50,468 nucleotides of DNA from Stenotrophomonas daejeonensis (GCF_001431505.1 NZ_LDJP01000055.1:1-50468), one strand, 5' to 3'; positions 19,701 to 26,927 are shown, counted from the stretch's first letter. The notes: generated by a model not told the origin, from the sequence alone. A program made the numbers and translations.

Positions 19701-22560
19701 GCACGGCCGACTTCTCGTCGTCGGCGGCGCTGGGATCGTAGTTGTAGTTGTAGCCCGCGCCGGTTGCGCCGCCCTGGATGGTGAAATCGGCGGTATTGGC
19801 GAACTGGCGACCCGTCGGATTGTTGCCGGAATCGACATTCGGGCGGATGGTGACCTTCATCTCCTCGCTGTAGCGGCTGGGCAAGTCATACGCCGGGCAT
19901 TCGATGACCAGCGTCCCGCCGCTCGCACCGGCGGCATAGGATTTGCCGTCCACCGTGGTCGTTTCCACGAGCCCCGTGGAGGACGTGACGGTGCAGGCCG
20001 CGTCCGACTGGCCCTGGCGGGTACGCGTGGCCGACACCAGCACGAAGCCGGCGTCGTTGGCGGGAAGGGTGAAGGTGTCGCGGAACACCACGCCCGGCAC
20101 CAGCGACGGGCCTTCGTTGATCCAGCTCATCACGTAGTTGGTGTTCACGCCCACCTGGCCCGTCGTGCCGGTGGGAATCTGCTTGTCCACCGTCCTGACG
20201 TTGGCGCGCTTCTCGACCACCAGCCAGTCGCTGGCCTGGTTGTTGCCGCCTTCGATTTCGCCCACCGAGCCGGCGACGTTCGCATCCACTTCCACGCCGG
20301 CGGTATTGCAGAACGAGCCGGCCGGCTGCCCGGCGCAGCGCGAGTCCCCCGACGCCAGCGCGCTGTCCATCAGCGGGCGGGTGACGCTGATGGTGATGTC
20401 CTCGGAGGCGCCCGGGTCCAGCCCCGCGCTGCCGGACCGGCAGACCACCGAGCCCGCGCTGACCGTGCACGGCCAGCCACTGCTGGTGGTGGCGGTGATC
20501 GCGGTCGCCGGCAGGCCGGCCGAGGCGGGGACGTAGCCGGGGATGGCATCGTTGACCACGATGCCGGTGGCCCGCACCGAGCCGCCCCCCAGGTCCTTGT
20601 TGGTCACGCGCAGCGTGTAGGTGAAGCTGTCGTCGTCCACCCGCAGGGTCTTGCCGTTCCCGCCAAACGCATTGGTCGTCTTGGCCAGTTCCAGGTCGAC
20701 GCGGTCGTCGGTGGTACGGGTACCATCGCCGGCGCAGTCGTTGTCGGTATTGCGGTCCTCGTTGATGCTGGACGTGGCCGGCTCGGACGAGCCGCCGCTG
20801 CCGCCGGTGCAGGCCTCGTTGCGCAGGTTCAGGTCCGCGCTGCGGGCGCGGGTCTGGAGGCGCAGTTCCGGCGCATTGGTGTTGCGGGCCAGGGGATAGC
20901 TGCCCGCGACCAGGTCACACGTCACCACCTGCGCGGTCATGCCGTCCCAACTCGCCGGAACGGCCGCGCAACTCCAGTTCGCGGGCGTCAGGTTGGCCAG
21001 GAACTCCTCGCCCAGCGGCAGCGTGTCCACCACCTGCACGTTGCCGGTGGCGGCCTTCGGCCCATAGTTGCGCACCTGGATAACGGAGGTCATGCGGCTG
21101 TCGTCATCCGGGCCGCTCCCCGGCCAGATCGCCACCAGCTTCGGGGTCTTGCTCTTGGTCAGCCCGAGGTCGGCGCCATCGGGCATCACGCTGAAGGTGA
21201 GGGGGTAGCTGTCGTTGGCAGCCACCGGGTCGGGCGTATCGGACGCGGCCGTGACCGTGTTGATGACGTCGCCGTTGCCATCGGCGGGCACCGTCGCATC
21301 GACCCAGAAGCTGACCGGCGAGTTTGCCGGCAGGGTGCCGGCATAGGTGCACCCGCGGGTGGTATCGCCGGCAGTCGTCGCGCACACCCAGCCTGCCGGC
21401 TGGTCACCGTCGGTGATGACGAAGCCCGCCGGCATGACGTCGCTCCAGCGCGGGTTTTCGGCAGCGCTGGGGCCAAGGTTGGTGAGCGTGATGTTGAACC
21501 TGACGGTTTCCCCCGCGATCGCCGGTGCGGGGGTCGCGGTCTTGCTGATCTGCAGGTCGGCGCCGGGGGTGACGATGGTGCTGACGCTGGCGTTGTTGTT
21601 GGTCGGATCCGGGTCCGGCATGGCCCCGGCCACGACCACCGCGGAATTGGTCACCGTGCCGCCGCCGACGTTGGCCTTGCCCTTGAAGGTGAACGCGGCG
21701 TTGCCCGATGCCGCCAGCGCGGGGCCGGTGTAGGTGGCCGTCAGCTTGCCCGCCTCCGGGACGTTCAGCTGGACGCTCCAGTTGCTTCCGGCAAAGCTGT
21801 CGGCAACGTAGTCGACCCCGGAAGGCAGCGTGTCGACCACGCTGAAACCGGCGGACGCATTGGGGCCGTCGTTGGTGACCGTCAGGGTGTAGGTCAGCTC
21901 CTCGCCGCCGATCACCGACGGCGCGGACGCGACCTTCTCCAGCCGCAGGTCGCCGGACTGGACGATGGCGGTGCTGGTGCTCTGCTTGTTGTCCGCCTTG
22001 TTGGTGTCGTCGCCGAAGAAGAGATCGGTGTTGGTGATCAGGCTCGCAACGGTCGTGGTGACGTCGGGCACGTTGCCCCTGTCGAAGCCGATCGCACCCT
22101 CGATGGAGGCGGCCCCCACCGCCATGCCCGCGCTGCTCATCTCGATCTCGAAGTTGACCTTCGAGTTCAACCCCACCAGTTCGGGAAGATTGCAGCGGAT
22201 CCGCTCCCTGTCCGTATCCTGATTGACGCCCTCGCTGAAGCAGTACCCGGGCAGGCCGGTCGCGACCGCGTTGACCGGCAGGTCGAAGATGGCGACGCCA
22301 TCGCTGACGGTGCTGGAATCGCTGTTCTGCACTTCCACCTGGTACTTGAACGCGGCACCTACCGGAACCTGCGAATCGCCGGCATTGGCCAGCACGCTGA
22401 ACTGCAGGTTTTCCGCCAGCGCCGGCAAGGGCAGGGCCAACAGCGCGGCAAGGGCCATGCGCCAGGGCCGGCGCGTCAATGCACGCGCTGCGCCAACGAA
22501 TCCGTTCTCACGCACGCGCGGGCTGGCCGCGCGATCGACCTGATCGTGTCTCTGGTACAC
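13726..22560 (-). CDS. Giant DUF11/SdrD_B-repeat surface protein
   Basis: The product is about 2,944 residues. A basic N-terminus leads to a signal peptide (hydrophobic core MALAALLALPLPALAEN, about 35-51). About seven DUF11-like modules follow (about 200-1300), each with a lead such as DLRLEKVAS or DLQISKTAT and a VVDTLPSG-type turn. Seven tandem SdrD_B/Cna_B-like modules come next (about 1310-2180), with Asp/Asn-rich putative calcium loops such as DRDNDGVVDPDETG and endings like NNFGEIP. More DUF11 and SdrD_B modules follow, then a Pro-rich tail ending SAAQEVQP. There is no sortase signal, autotransporter barrel or type I secretion signal. I prefer the GTG at 22560 (AGGGG 7 bases upstream); a GTG at 22596 would add 12 residues. 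It is the first gene of the operon with the barrel and OmpA genes. Role inferred: adhesin or surface fibre. Confidence 0.88.
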   Translation of the reverse strand: MYQRHDQVDRAASPRVRENGFVGAARALTRRPWRMALAALLALPLPALAENLQFSVLANAGDSQVPVGAAFKYQVEVQNSDSSTVSDGVAIFDLPVNAVATGLPGYCFSEGVNQDTDRERIRCNLPELVGLNSKVNFEIEMSSAGMAVGAASIEGAIGFDRGNVPDVTTTVASLITNTDLFFGDDTNKADNKQSTSTAIVQSGDLRLEKVASAPSVIGGEELTYTLTVTNDGPNASAGFSVVDTLPSGVDYVADSFAGSNWSVQLNVPEAGKLTATYTGPALAASGNAAFTFKGKANVGGGTVTNSAVVVAGAMPDPDPTNNNASVSTIVTPGADLQISKTATPAPAIAGETVRFNITLTNLGPSAAENPRWSDVMPAGFVITDGDQPAGWVCATTAGDTTRGCTYAGTLPANSPVSFWVDATVPADGNGDVINTVTAASDTPDPVAANDSYPLTFSVMPDGADLGLTKSKTPKLVAIWPGSGPDDDSRMTSVIQVRNYGPKAATGNVQVVDTLPLGEEFLANLTPANWSCAAVPASWDGMTAQVVTCDLVAGSYPLARNTNAPELRLQTRARSADLNLRNEACTGGSGGSSEPATSSINEDRNTDNDCAGDGTRTTDDRVDLELAKTTNAFGGNGKTLRVDDDSFTYTLRVTNKDLGGGSVRATGIVVNDAIPGYVPASAGLPATAITATTSSGWPCTVSAGSVVCRSGSAGLDPGASEDITISVTRPLMDSALASGDSRCAGQPAGSFCNTAGVEVDANVAGSVGEIEGGNNQASDWLVVEKRANVRTVDKQIPTGTTGQVGVNTNYVMSWINEGPSLVPGVVFRDTFTLPANDAGFVLVSATRTRQGQSDAACTVTSSTGLVETTTVDGKSYAAGASGGTLVIECPAYDLPSRYSEEMKVTIRPNVDSGNNPTGRQFANTADFTIQGGATGAGYNYNYDPSAADDEKSAVLTFNAGAAQLFVEKVDRDSSFTSGVDPLGYEPGGDNFVTYRVSVRNAGPSIATGVAISDQYRAPAGKQVQFIGWAPGTLTGPTAAFGMVGCSVNSANPFTGAGIQPGDPSLDISCEVPGAGFGGSNQAGIIGVNASSYIYLRYKYLDAPAPTGETARNYVAVSMNEAQVPGGIYSDEEQTTILARADMGVEKKVFSTAPDADPEAALPATEATEVALRQPFWWVIEAENHGPAPSMSLNRSNPGPLNGTGTVITDTLPVGMVIAGTITWEKKGTPTQGETATGTGTCPAPASPTTGGSRTITCNVGDVAIDGKVRILVPARWETWPGAGDQTNTATVRTEMVDPNPANDSDDAAIKVTRSSLAGTVFWDQNRSNGNGTKEAADTGVQSVVIRLSGTDAYGNVLGGATGYLQTTTASDGSYTFNNLSPADAAGYTLTQIQPAAYVNGPDDPPTDTTSGRSLDGDYAAGASGDADSTYTAIHVGANDAGVRYNFPEVKRPSLSGYVYVDSNHNDVRDPGEDPIVGAEIQLLDADTGTVVDTATTNGSGLYTFNNLDPLRTYILREVLPGSGEYINRPSAVTVGSNGGGTAEAEDATTDRISGIDLSAGLDGTGYNFGEDALAAISGTVYLDRDDNGDMNAGDVGIPDVEVVITSAGLDGIAGTADDIEVRLTTGSDGRYSYPGAVAGLDYTITQTQPTGLLSGQEHNSNVIQLTNLPTAGSTGNDFGELAGSIAGRVWLDTNNNGLIDAGENGIANVSVNLPAGTLDALGNPVAAVTTDANGNYRFDDLLAGTYVVTEQAAQPVVTVGGSPVTTINGTTVAGNIGGTPTGTATLVATTPSAVSGIALGAGQHSVQNDFGETLPVSVSGTVFLDINNDGDQAGAGETGLSGVTIELTGTDDTGATVSLSTTTDGNGQFSFEGLRPGTYTVTEPDQPTGTANGITTAGTVGGTSSGTATPVTTVPSEIAGIDLTTPGSASVDNLFGEIPRSSGITGKVWLDRDNDGVVDPDETGIGGVRVELEGTAIDGTTISLWTTTEPDGSYSFIELPPGTYTVTEPNQPPGTLDGKTVEGSTGGMPSQTGDTPSKIETITVGVNEISTENNFGEIPAGSISGYVYNDSNDDGIKQGDEGGYAGVTVVLSGTDDLGNPVNATVTTNPDGSYEFPNLRPGTYVVTEPDQPTETLNGKTTAGSTGGTGSNPTPTSSEITGIVLAPGDESTDNNFGEIGDSPDMLVSKSSTTVKFTVNNIGSYLIRVRNGGQKPSVGEYVVRDRLPAGLTLAGTPAGNGWTCTGAAGETRFECRSSEVVNAGATSPSEITVSVNVSEVAAKAGTVNNAVLVEGGGENEFRTPTPAERTAFDGDVTDLPVCDAGITQNACRVPNEVQLAASVGGTVWFDVGSEDTLLDGGDERLQDWIVELVDPDTGVVVKTTTTAADGSYRFGDMIPGVKLNIQFRDPNSGVLWAWPVNKEITGGTGASCDADNAIANGGVSACRTSENGNSQLQVVLKPGDHLPQQSLPVDPSGVVYDAVTRDPVPGSIVTLQPVGVCNGYDPLTAILNAGAGGYTVEGNAISMTVGNNGYYQFVFGPAAPARCEFRLTVTPPGGYRFASSLIPPQEGSLSPAGAAGTTHLVQPQATAPTGAVGADTQYWLTLFSGSATAGIVHNHIPLDTAEATGLVISKTGDRRIAEIGDTVQYTITVRQTAGSALATVNIVDTLPRGFTYIDGTARIGGRALADPSGRPGPRLGFDLGPIDVGGQLVLTYRVRVGVGAQQGDGVNRAQAHGCSIDGGCIDPVSLAPVPGSIPSNRAEYRVRVTGGVFTDEVCVLGKVFVDCNNNHVQDAEELGIPGVRLYFSNGTWVISDSEGKYSYCGLPPQSHTLKVDPSTLPVGARLTTSSNRNLGDADSLFLDLKNGELHRADFVEGSCSNPLLEQVKARRTQGEVRAPENEAGQSQLRFESKPLRAPQQATDSANQRPIVEPRPNPPSTSAAQEVQP
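16060..18650 (-). repeat. Tandem SdrD_B-encoding repeat tract
   Basis: Seven modules of roughly 330-380 bases follow one another within the giant gene. Some parts are nearly identical in DNA: the stretch beginning CGGCTGGTCCGGCTCGGTCA recurs near 16173, 16530 (one mismatch) and 16905. The shared segments encode the EPDQP/EPNQP block, the PGTYTVTEP strand and the (N)NFGE ending. Such units can expand or contract by recombination. Confidence 0.8.
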
Positions 22561-22664
22561 GGGTTTTCCCCTAACTTCGCTTCTGTTGCGCCCCACCCGG
22601 CTTCTCAGGAAGCGCGGGCCTGCGATGCTTATCGATGCACGCCATTTCGGATTGGCACATGCAC

Positions 22665-22684
22665 AAACCGCCCTTGGCGGGTTT
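22665..22684 (-). terminator. GC-rich hairpin between response regulator and giant gene
   Basis: The sequence around 22665-22684 folds into a stem of about eight base pairs with one bulged base and a 3-base loop. It is flanked by A/T runs, so on the minus strand the hairpin is followed by TTT. It could terminate transcription of the regulator gene ending at 22817, or act as a leader structure for the giant operon. Confidence 0.4.
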
Positions 22685-22692
22685 TCGGCGGC

Positions 22693-22704
22693 ATTCTCGG
22701 CAGG
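22693..22704. promoter_or_regulatory. 12-bp motif shared by two upstream regions (copy 1)
   Basis: ATTCTCGGCAGG occurs here, upstream of the giant operon, and again at 23632-23643, upstream of the first response regulator gene. Read on the minus strand it is CCTGCCGAGAAT, whose GAGAAT could be a -10 element. This suggests joint control of both transcripts. Confidence 0.35.
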
Positions 22705-22740
22705 CGGACAGACGAAGGCAGTAGCAGATGCTGTCCGTTC

Positions 22741-22758
22741 CTCTCATTTGCTCTCATT
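22741..22758. promoter_or_regulatory. Direct repeat resembling an OmpR-family operator
   Basis: CTCTCATT occurs at 22741-22748 and again at 22751-22758, a period of exactly 10 bases. OmpR/PhoB-type regulators typically bind direct half-sites one helical turn apart. The site lies about 180 bases before the giant gene's start and just 3' of an OmpR-family regulator gene, so it is a candidate operator for the surface operon. Confidence 0.4.
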
Positions 22759-22816
22759 GGCCATGGACGTGCAGTCCACGGGCACAATCCGCTGCGACGG
22801 GCCGACGCCGCGCCGC

Positions 22817-23578
22817 TCAGCTCCGGCCGGGGACGAGCAGGTAGCCCATGTTGCGCAGCGCCCTTGCCGGCAGCGGGAGGCCGGTGGCGGCACGGACGCG
22901 CGAACGCAGGCGGTGCATCAGCACCTCCAGGCGGTGCGGGTCGAAATCCTGCGGCGTGGGGGTAAGTGCGGCGATCAGCCGGGTGCGGCTCACCGGCGTG
23001 CCGTGGGCGGCAAACAGTTCGCGCAGCAGCGTGCGCTCCGGTGCGGTCAGGGTGAGGGTGCAGCCATTGGGCGCATGCAGGTCCCAGCCGTTGGCGCTCA
23101 GGCGCCAGTCCTGGGTCGCTTCGGTTGCGGGCTCGGCAATGGCATCGCCGCCACCGATGCGTGTCGACAGGCGCCGGTACAGGCTGTGCAGCGACGCCAC
23201 CAGCACCGGCAGTTCCAGCGGTTTTCCCAGGTAGAGGTCGGCACCGGCGGCAAGGCCACGGGCGATGTCGGCCGCGCCGCAGCGGCCGCTCACCAGCACG
23301 ATGCCCATGTCGCCGATGCGGCGCAGGTGGCTGGCGGCGCTCAGGCCGTCCTCGCCGGGCAGGATGATGTCGAGTATCAGGATGTCGCAGCGGTCAACGG
23401 CCAGCTCGCGGTACAGCGCCTCGACGCTGCCGATGCCGCGCACCGACGCGCCGTGGCGTTCGAGCTCCTCGAGTACCAGGGTGCGCCATGCCTGGTCGTC
23501 CTCGACCACCCATATCCGCACCCCTTCCAGCCACGGCTGCCCACCCGCCGGCGGCGCCTCCCGCTTCATCTCCAACAC
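22817..23578 (-). CDS. OmpR-family response regulator (tandem copy 1)
   Basis: The product is 253 residues. The N-terminal receiver has the acidic pair in VVEDD (about 26-28), the phospho-acceptor Asp in LILDIILPGEDG (about 70), a switch Ser in LVSGR (97) and Lys in LGKPLE (119). The C-terminal winged-helix DNA-binding domain includes LTLTAPERTLLRELF and DFDPHRLEVLMHRLRSRVR, ending with the wing strand NMGYLLVPG. It is most similar to its tandem neighbour at 23777-24547 in both domains. No kinase gene is adjacent. The start is taken as the GTG at 23578; an ATG three codons in has its GGAG too close. The giant surface operon follows on the same strand, making it a likely target (inference). 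Confidence 0.9.
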   Translation of the reverse strand: MLEMKREAPPAGGQPWLEGVRIWVVEDDQAWRTLVLEELERHGASVRGIGSVEALYRELAVDRCDILILDIILPGEDGLSAASHLRRIGDMGIVLVSGRCGAADIARGLAAGADLYLGKPLELPVLVASLHSLYRRLSTRIGGGDAIAEPATEATQDWRLSANGWDLHAPNGCTLTLTAPERTLLRELFAAHGTPVSRTRLIAALTPTPQDFDPHRLEVLMHRLRSRVRAATGLPLPARALRNMGYLLVPGRS

Positions 23579-23631
23579 CGCGTCCCCGAGGCAAGCGCGC
23601 CGCCGGTGGCAGCTGCAACGCTTGCCGGACG

Positions 23632-23643
23632 ATTCTCGGCAGG
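23632..23643. promoter_or_regulatory. 12-bp motif shared by two upstream regions (copy 2)
   Basis: Second copy of ATTCTCGGCAGG, 54 bases before the start of the first response regulator gene. Surrounding bases are only loosely alike (GGCAGTAG against GGCAGTAT a little further on), so the 12-mer stands out. Confidence 0.35.
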
Positions 23644-23776
23644 TGGTGTCAGGCGGGCAGTATCAAAAACTCTCGCAACATTACGAATGCTTGCCCGCGA
23701 TCCCGGGCCGCGGGAAGGCCCGCCTCAACGATTCCTGCCGGCGGGCGGCAGCGCGGTCCGCATCGTTTCCGCGGAC

Positions 23777-24547
23777 TCAGTCCGCCGCTTCGGCCCGTTC
23801 GGAAAGCAGCATGTAGCCGATGCCGCGCAGCGCGCGCACCGGCAGCGCCACGCCAGCCGCATTGCGCACGCGGGTGCGCAGACGGTGCACCAGCACTTCC
23901 AGGCGGTGCGGGTCGAAATCCCAGGGCTGGTCGGTGATGGCGGCGATCAACTGCTCGCGATCCACGGCCTTGCCGGGAACGGAAAACAGTTCGCGCAGGA
24001 AACCGCGCTCGGCCGCGGTCAAGGTCAGCATGCCCCCGTTGGGGGCATACAGGTCCCAGCCATCGGCACGCAGGCTCCATGCCGCGGCGCCATCGCGGAC
24101 GGGATCGTTGCCGGCCGGGGTAACCGCTGGTGCCGGGCGGGTCATGCGCCGGTGCAGGCTGTGCAGTGCGGCCACCAGCACCGGCAACTCCAACGGCTTG
24201 GGCAGGTAGACATCGGCGCCGAGTGACAGCCCTTGCGCCATGTCGGCGGTGCCGCTGCGGCCGGTCACCAGCACGATGCCCATGCCGTCCATCCGCCGCA
24301 GGTGGCCGGTGGCGCTCAGGCCGTCCTCGCCCGGCAGGCCGACGTCGAGGACGAGGATGTCGCAGCGGTCCACCGCCAGGTCGCGATACAGCGCTTCGGC
24401 ACTTTCGATGCCGCGCACGCTGGCGCCGTGGTATTCGAGTTCCTCCACCACCATGCCGCGCCACTCGGGATCGTCTTCCACCACCCAGATGCGTACGCCA
24501 TCCAACCGGCAGCCTGATTCCGCCGTCGGTATTTCCTGCTTCGCCAC
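23777..24547 (-). CDS. OmpR-family response regulator (tandem copy 2)
   Basis: The product is 256 residues. The receiver carries VVEDD (acidic residues about 25-26), the phospho-acceptor Asp in LVLDVGLPGEDG (about 68), Thr in LVTGRSG (95) and Lys in LPKPLE (117). The winged helix has LTLTAAERGFLRELF and DFDPHRLEVLVHRLRTRVR, ending in GIGYMLLSE. It aligns along its whole length with the next regulator, so the pair arose by tandem duplication. I chose the GTG at 24547 because GGGAG lies 8 bases upstream; a TTG at 24562 is also in frame but that GGGAG would then fall inside the gene. No kinase is beside it. The 229-base gap to the next copy argues for separate transcription. Confidence 0.9.
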   Translation of the reverse strand: MAKQEIPTAESGCRLDGVRIWVVEDDPEWRGMVVEELEYHGASVRGIESAEALYRDLAVDRCDILVLDVGLPGEDGLSATGHLRRMDGMGIVLVTGRSGTADMAQGLSLGADVYLPKPLELPVLVAALHSLHRRMTRPAPAVTPAGNDPVRDGAAAWSLRADGWDLYAPNGGMLTLTAAERGFLRELFSVPGKAVDREQLIAAITDQPWDFDPHRLEVLVHRLRTRVRNAAGVALPVRALRGIGYMLLSERAEAAD

Positions 24548-24640
24548 CCCGTGTTCTCCCAAGCCGATCCCGCTGCTCCCCCCGGGACGCCATTCTACTG
24601 GCCCGGCCCGGGAAGCGCGTGCACGGCGCCGCCCGGGGAC

Positions 24641-24658
24641 GATGCGCGGGAGCGCATC
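24641..24658. terminator. Hairpin downstream of the S46 peptidase gene
   Basis: A perfect 7-bp stem (24641-24647 with 24652-24658) encloses a 4-base loop, 25 bases beyond the peptidase stop at 24683. No U-run follows on the minus strand, so a role in termination is only suggested by position. Confidence 0.4.
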
Positions 24659-24682
24659 ACCTGCGCGCCCGCATCCGCAGCC

Positions 24683-26827
24683 TCACTCCCGCGGCAGGCC
24701 CATTTCCGCCAGCAGCGCCGGGGCCGGGTAGACCTTGGCCAGCAGCCAGCGCAGGTAGCGCATGTCCACGTGCACGGCGCGCTTGTAGCGCGGGTCGAAC
24801 CACCAGCTGGCGCTCACCGACTCCCAGTTGGAGTCGAAGTTCAGGCCGATCAGTTCGCCTCTGGCGTTGAGCACCGGCGAGCCGGAGTTGCCGCCGGTGG
24901 TATCCAGGTTGGTCAGGAAGTTGACCGTCTGCGTCTTCAGCGCCGGGTCGGCGGTGCTGCCGAAATCGCCCTTGGCGATGGCGTCGAGCAGCGGCTTGGG
25001 CGCGTCGAACGGCACGGTGCCGGTGTTCTTCTCGACGATGCCGGCCACGGTGGTCACCGGCGAATAGTTCACCGCATCGCGCGGGTGCAGTGCCTCCACC
25101 TTGCCGTAGCTGATGCGCAGGGTGCCGTTGGCGTCGGGGTAGACCGCGCGCCCCTGTTGCGCCCGCCATGCGAACAGCGCCTGCATGTAGGACGGGCGCA
25201 GCCGCAGTTGCTCGCCGGCGCGCTCCTTGCTCTCGCGTTCGGCGCTCAGCTGCGCCATCACCAGCGCGGCGGCCACCGACACCAGCGGGTCGTTGTCGAT
25301 GAAGGCGCCCTTGCGCGCGGCCTCGAAGCGCGACAGGCGCTGCGCCTCGTCGCCCAGCTTCGTGGTCGCGTACAGCTCGTCCAGCGCCTTGTGCAGCTGC
25401 TCCGGGGTGCGGCCGAACAGGTTGTCGTAATGCGAATCGCGCTGGTCGTCGGGCAGTTGCTGGTAGCGGGTGAGCAGCGCGGTGAGGATGGCTTTTTCCA
25501 CCGCCGGGTCGTAGCGGCGCTGCACCTGCCTGAGCACGCCCTCGATCAGCGCCTGGTCGCGCTGCTGGTAGCCGCTCTCGCGCTCGGCGTCGGGCTTGGC
25601 CGATTCCACGCGCAGCCGTTCCAGCAGCAGCGCCGAGCGCAGCAGCTGGGTCTGGCTGGACATCAGCCCCACCAGCAGCTCGCGCTCGCCGGCCGCGCGT
25701 TCGGCGTCCAGCGAGGCGAACAGGGCGTCGATGTCGGCCTTGTACTTCGCATCGGTGGCGGCCAGCATCGCCCGCTCGTCGGCGGCGCGCCGGGCCTTGG
25801 CGTCGCTGCGCAGCAGCCCTTCCAGTTCGCCGGCGGCACGCTTGCGGTTGTTCTTCAGCGACTGCAGTTGCGAGGCGTAGCGGGTGCGGGCGTCGGCATC
25901 GTCCTTGCCGGCGGCCTCGACGACGTCGATCAGCTGCTGGAACACCTCCACCCGGCGCGGCAGCACCGCGTCGATCTGGTTGGCGAACTCGGCGGCGGTG
26001 CGCAGCCGGTAGGTGATGCCGGGGTAGCCGGCGAGCATGGCGTAGTCGCCCTCCTTCGGGCCGTCCAGCGACATCGTCAGGTGTGCCGGCGGGTGGTACG
26101 GCACGTTGTCCTTGCTGTACGGCGCCGGCTTGCCGTCCTTGCCGACGTAGGCGCGCAGCAGGGTGAAGTCGCCGGTGTGGCGCGGCCACATGAAGTTGTC
26201 GATCTCGTCGCCGTAGTTGCCGATGGCGCGCGGCGGCGCGTAGACGAGGCGGATGTCGGTCAGCTCCAGCTGGCGGACGCGGTAGAAGTCGCTGCCGTAG
26301 TACATGTTGGCCACCGAGCAGCGCACGCCGCCCTCGGCCTCGCAGTCGGCGACGATGCGCTTGCGCGCGTTCTCCACCGCGTCGTAATAGGCGCGGCCGC
26401 TCTTTCCGCGTGCCTCGCGGAGCACTTCGTCGGTGACCTTGTCGAAGCCCACCGTCACCAGCACCCGGTAGTCCGGGTTGGCCGGGCGCTCGTCGTCGCG
26501 GCCGCCGGCGATGAAGCCCTCGTTGATGTAGTCGTGCCCCTTGCCGGAGTTGTACTGGATGACGCCGTAGGCGACGTGGTGGTTGGTCAGCAGCAGGCCG
26601 TCGCCGGAGACGAACGAGCCGGTGCCGCCACCGATCCGCACCACCGCGTTCAGCGGCGGCGTGGTGACGTCGGCCAGCGCCGACGGGTCGCCCTCGAAGC
26701 CGGCGGCCTTCAGCGTTTTCGCCAGTTCCGGCAGTTGCGTGGGCATCCACATGCCCTCGTTGGCGGCGGCGGTGGCGGAAAGACCCATGCTCAGCACCAG
26801 TGCGGCGGTCAGCGGTTTGCGCGTCAT
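24683..26827 (-). CDS. S46-family dipeptidyl-peptidase (DPP7/DAP BII-like)
   Basis: The 714-residue product has a signal peptide (about 1-22, ATAAANEG) and the S46 hallmark sequences: GMWMPTQLP at the mature N-terminus, TNHHVAYG with catalytic His84, and TTGGNSGSPV with nucleophile Ser648. Length and layout match periplasmic enzymes that cut dipeptides from the N-termini of peptides and help nutrition on protein. In DPP11 the residue 18 positions after the Ser is Arg and selects acidic P1 residues; here it is Ser666, next to Asp665, so a DPP7-like preference for hydrophobic P1 residues is more likely (inference). The ATG at 26827 starts the signal peptide. It is probably transcribed alone. 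Confidence 0.93.
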   Translation of the reverse strand: MTRKPLTAALVLSMGLSATAAANEGMWMPTQLPELAKTLKAAGFEGDPSALADVTTPPLNAVVRIGGGTGSFVSGDGLLLTNHHVAYGVIQYNSGKGHDYINEGFIAGGRDDERPANPDYRVLVTVGFDKVTDEVLREARGKSGRAYYDAVENARKRIVADCEAEGGVRCSVANMYYGSDFYRVRQLELTDIRLVYAPPRAIGNYGDEIDNFMWPRHTGDFTLLRAYVGKDGKPAPYSKDNVPYHPPAHLTMSLDGPKEGDYAMLAGYPGITYRLRTAAEFANQIDAVLPRRVEVFQQLIDVVEAAGKDDADARTRYASQLQSLKNNRKRAAGELEGLLRSDAKARRAADERAMLAATDAKYKADIDALFASLDAERAAGERELLVGLMSSQTQLLRSALLLERLRVESAKPDAERESGYQQRDQALIEGVLRQVQRRYDPAVEKAILTALLTRYQQLPDDQRDSHYDNLFGRTPEQLHKALDELYATTKLGDEAQRLSRFEAARKGAFIDNDPLVSVAAALVMAQLSAERESKERAGEQLRLRPSYMQALFAWRAQQGRAVYPDANGTLRISYGKVEALHPRDAVNYSPVTTVAGIVEKNTGTVPFDAPKPLLDAIAKGDFGSTADPALKTQTVNFLTNLDTTGGNSGSPVLNARGELIGLNFDSNWESVSASWWFDPRYKRAVHVDMRYLRWLLAKVYPAPALLAEMGLPRE

Positions 26828-26927
26828 CGAAAAATCCCGTCAGGCAGAACAACGGCCGACGGTAGCGGCGCGGGCAGACAGTGGCAACCGCCAGCAGTCA
26901 CGGCATGCGGGGCAATCACGGAATCAC

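Noticed and set aside
17302..22965. A very long plus-strand open frame opposite the giant surface protein gene
   Set aside because: It is an antisense shadow caused by third-position GC bias and the repeat structure. The protein is low in complexity and shows no family features.
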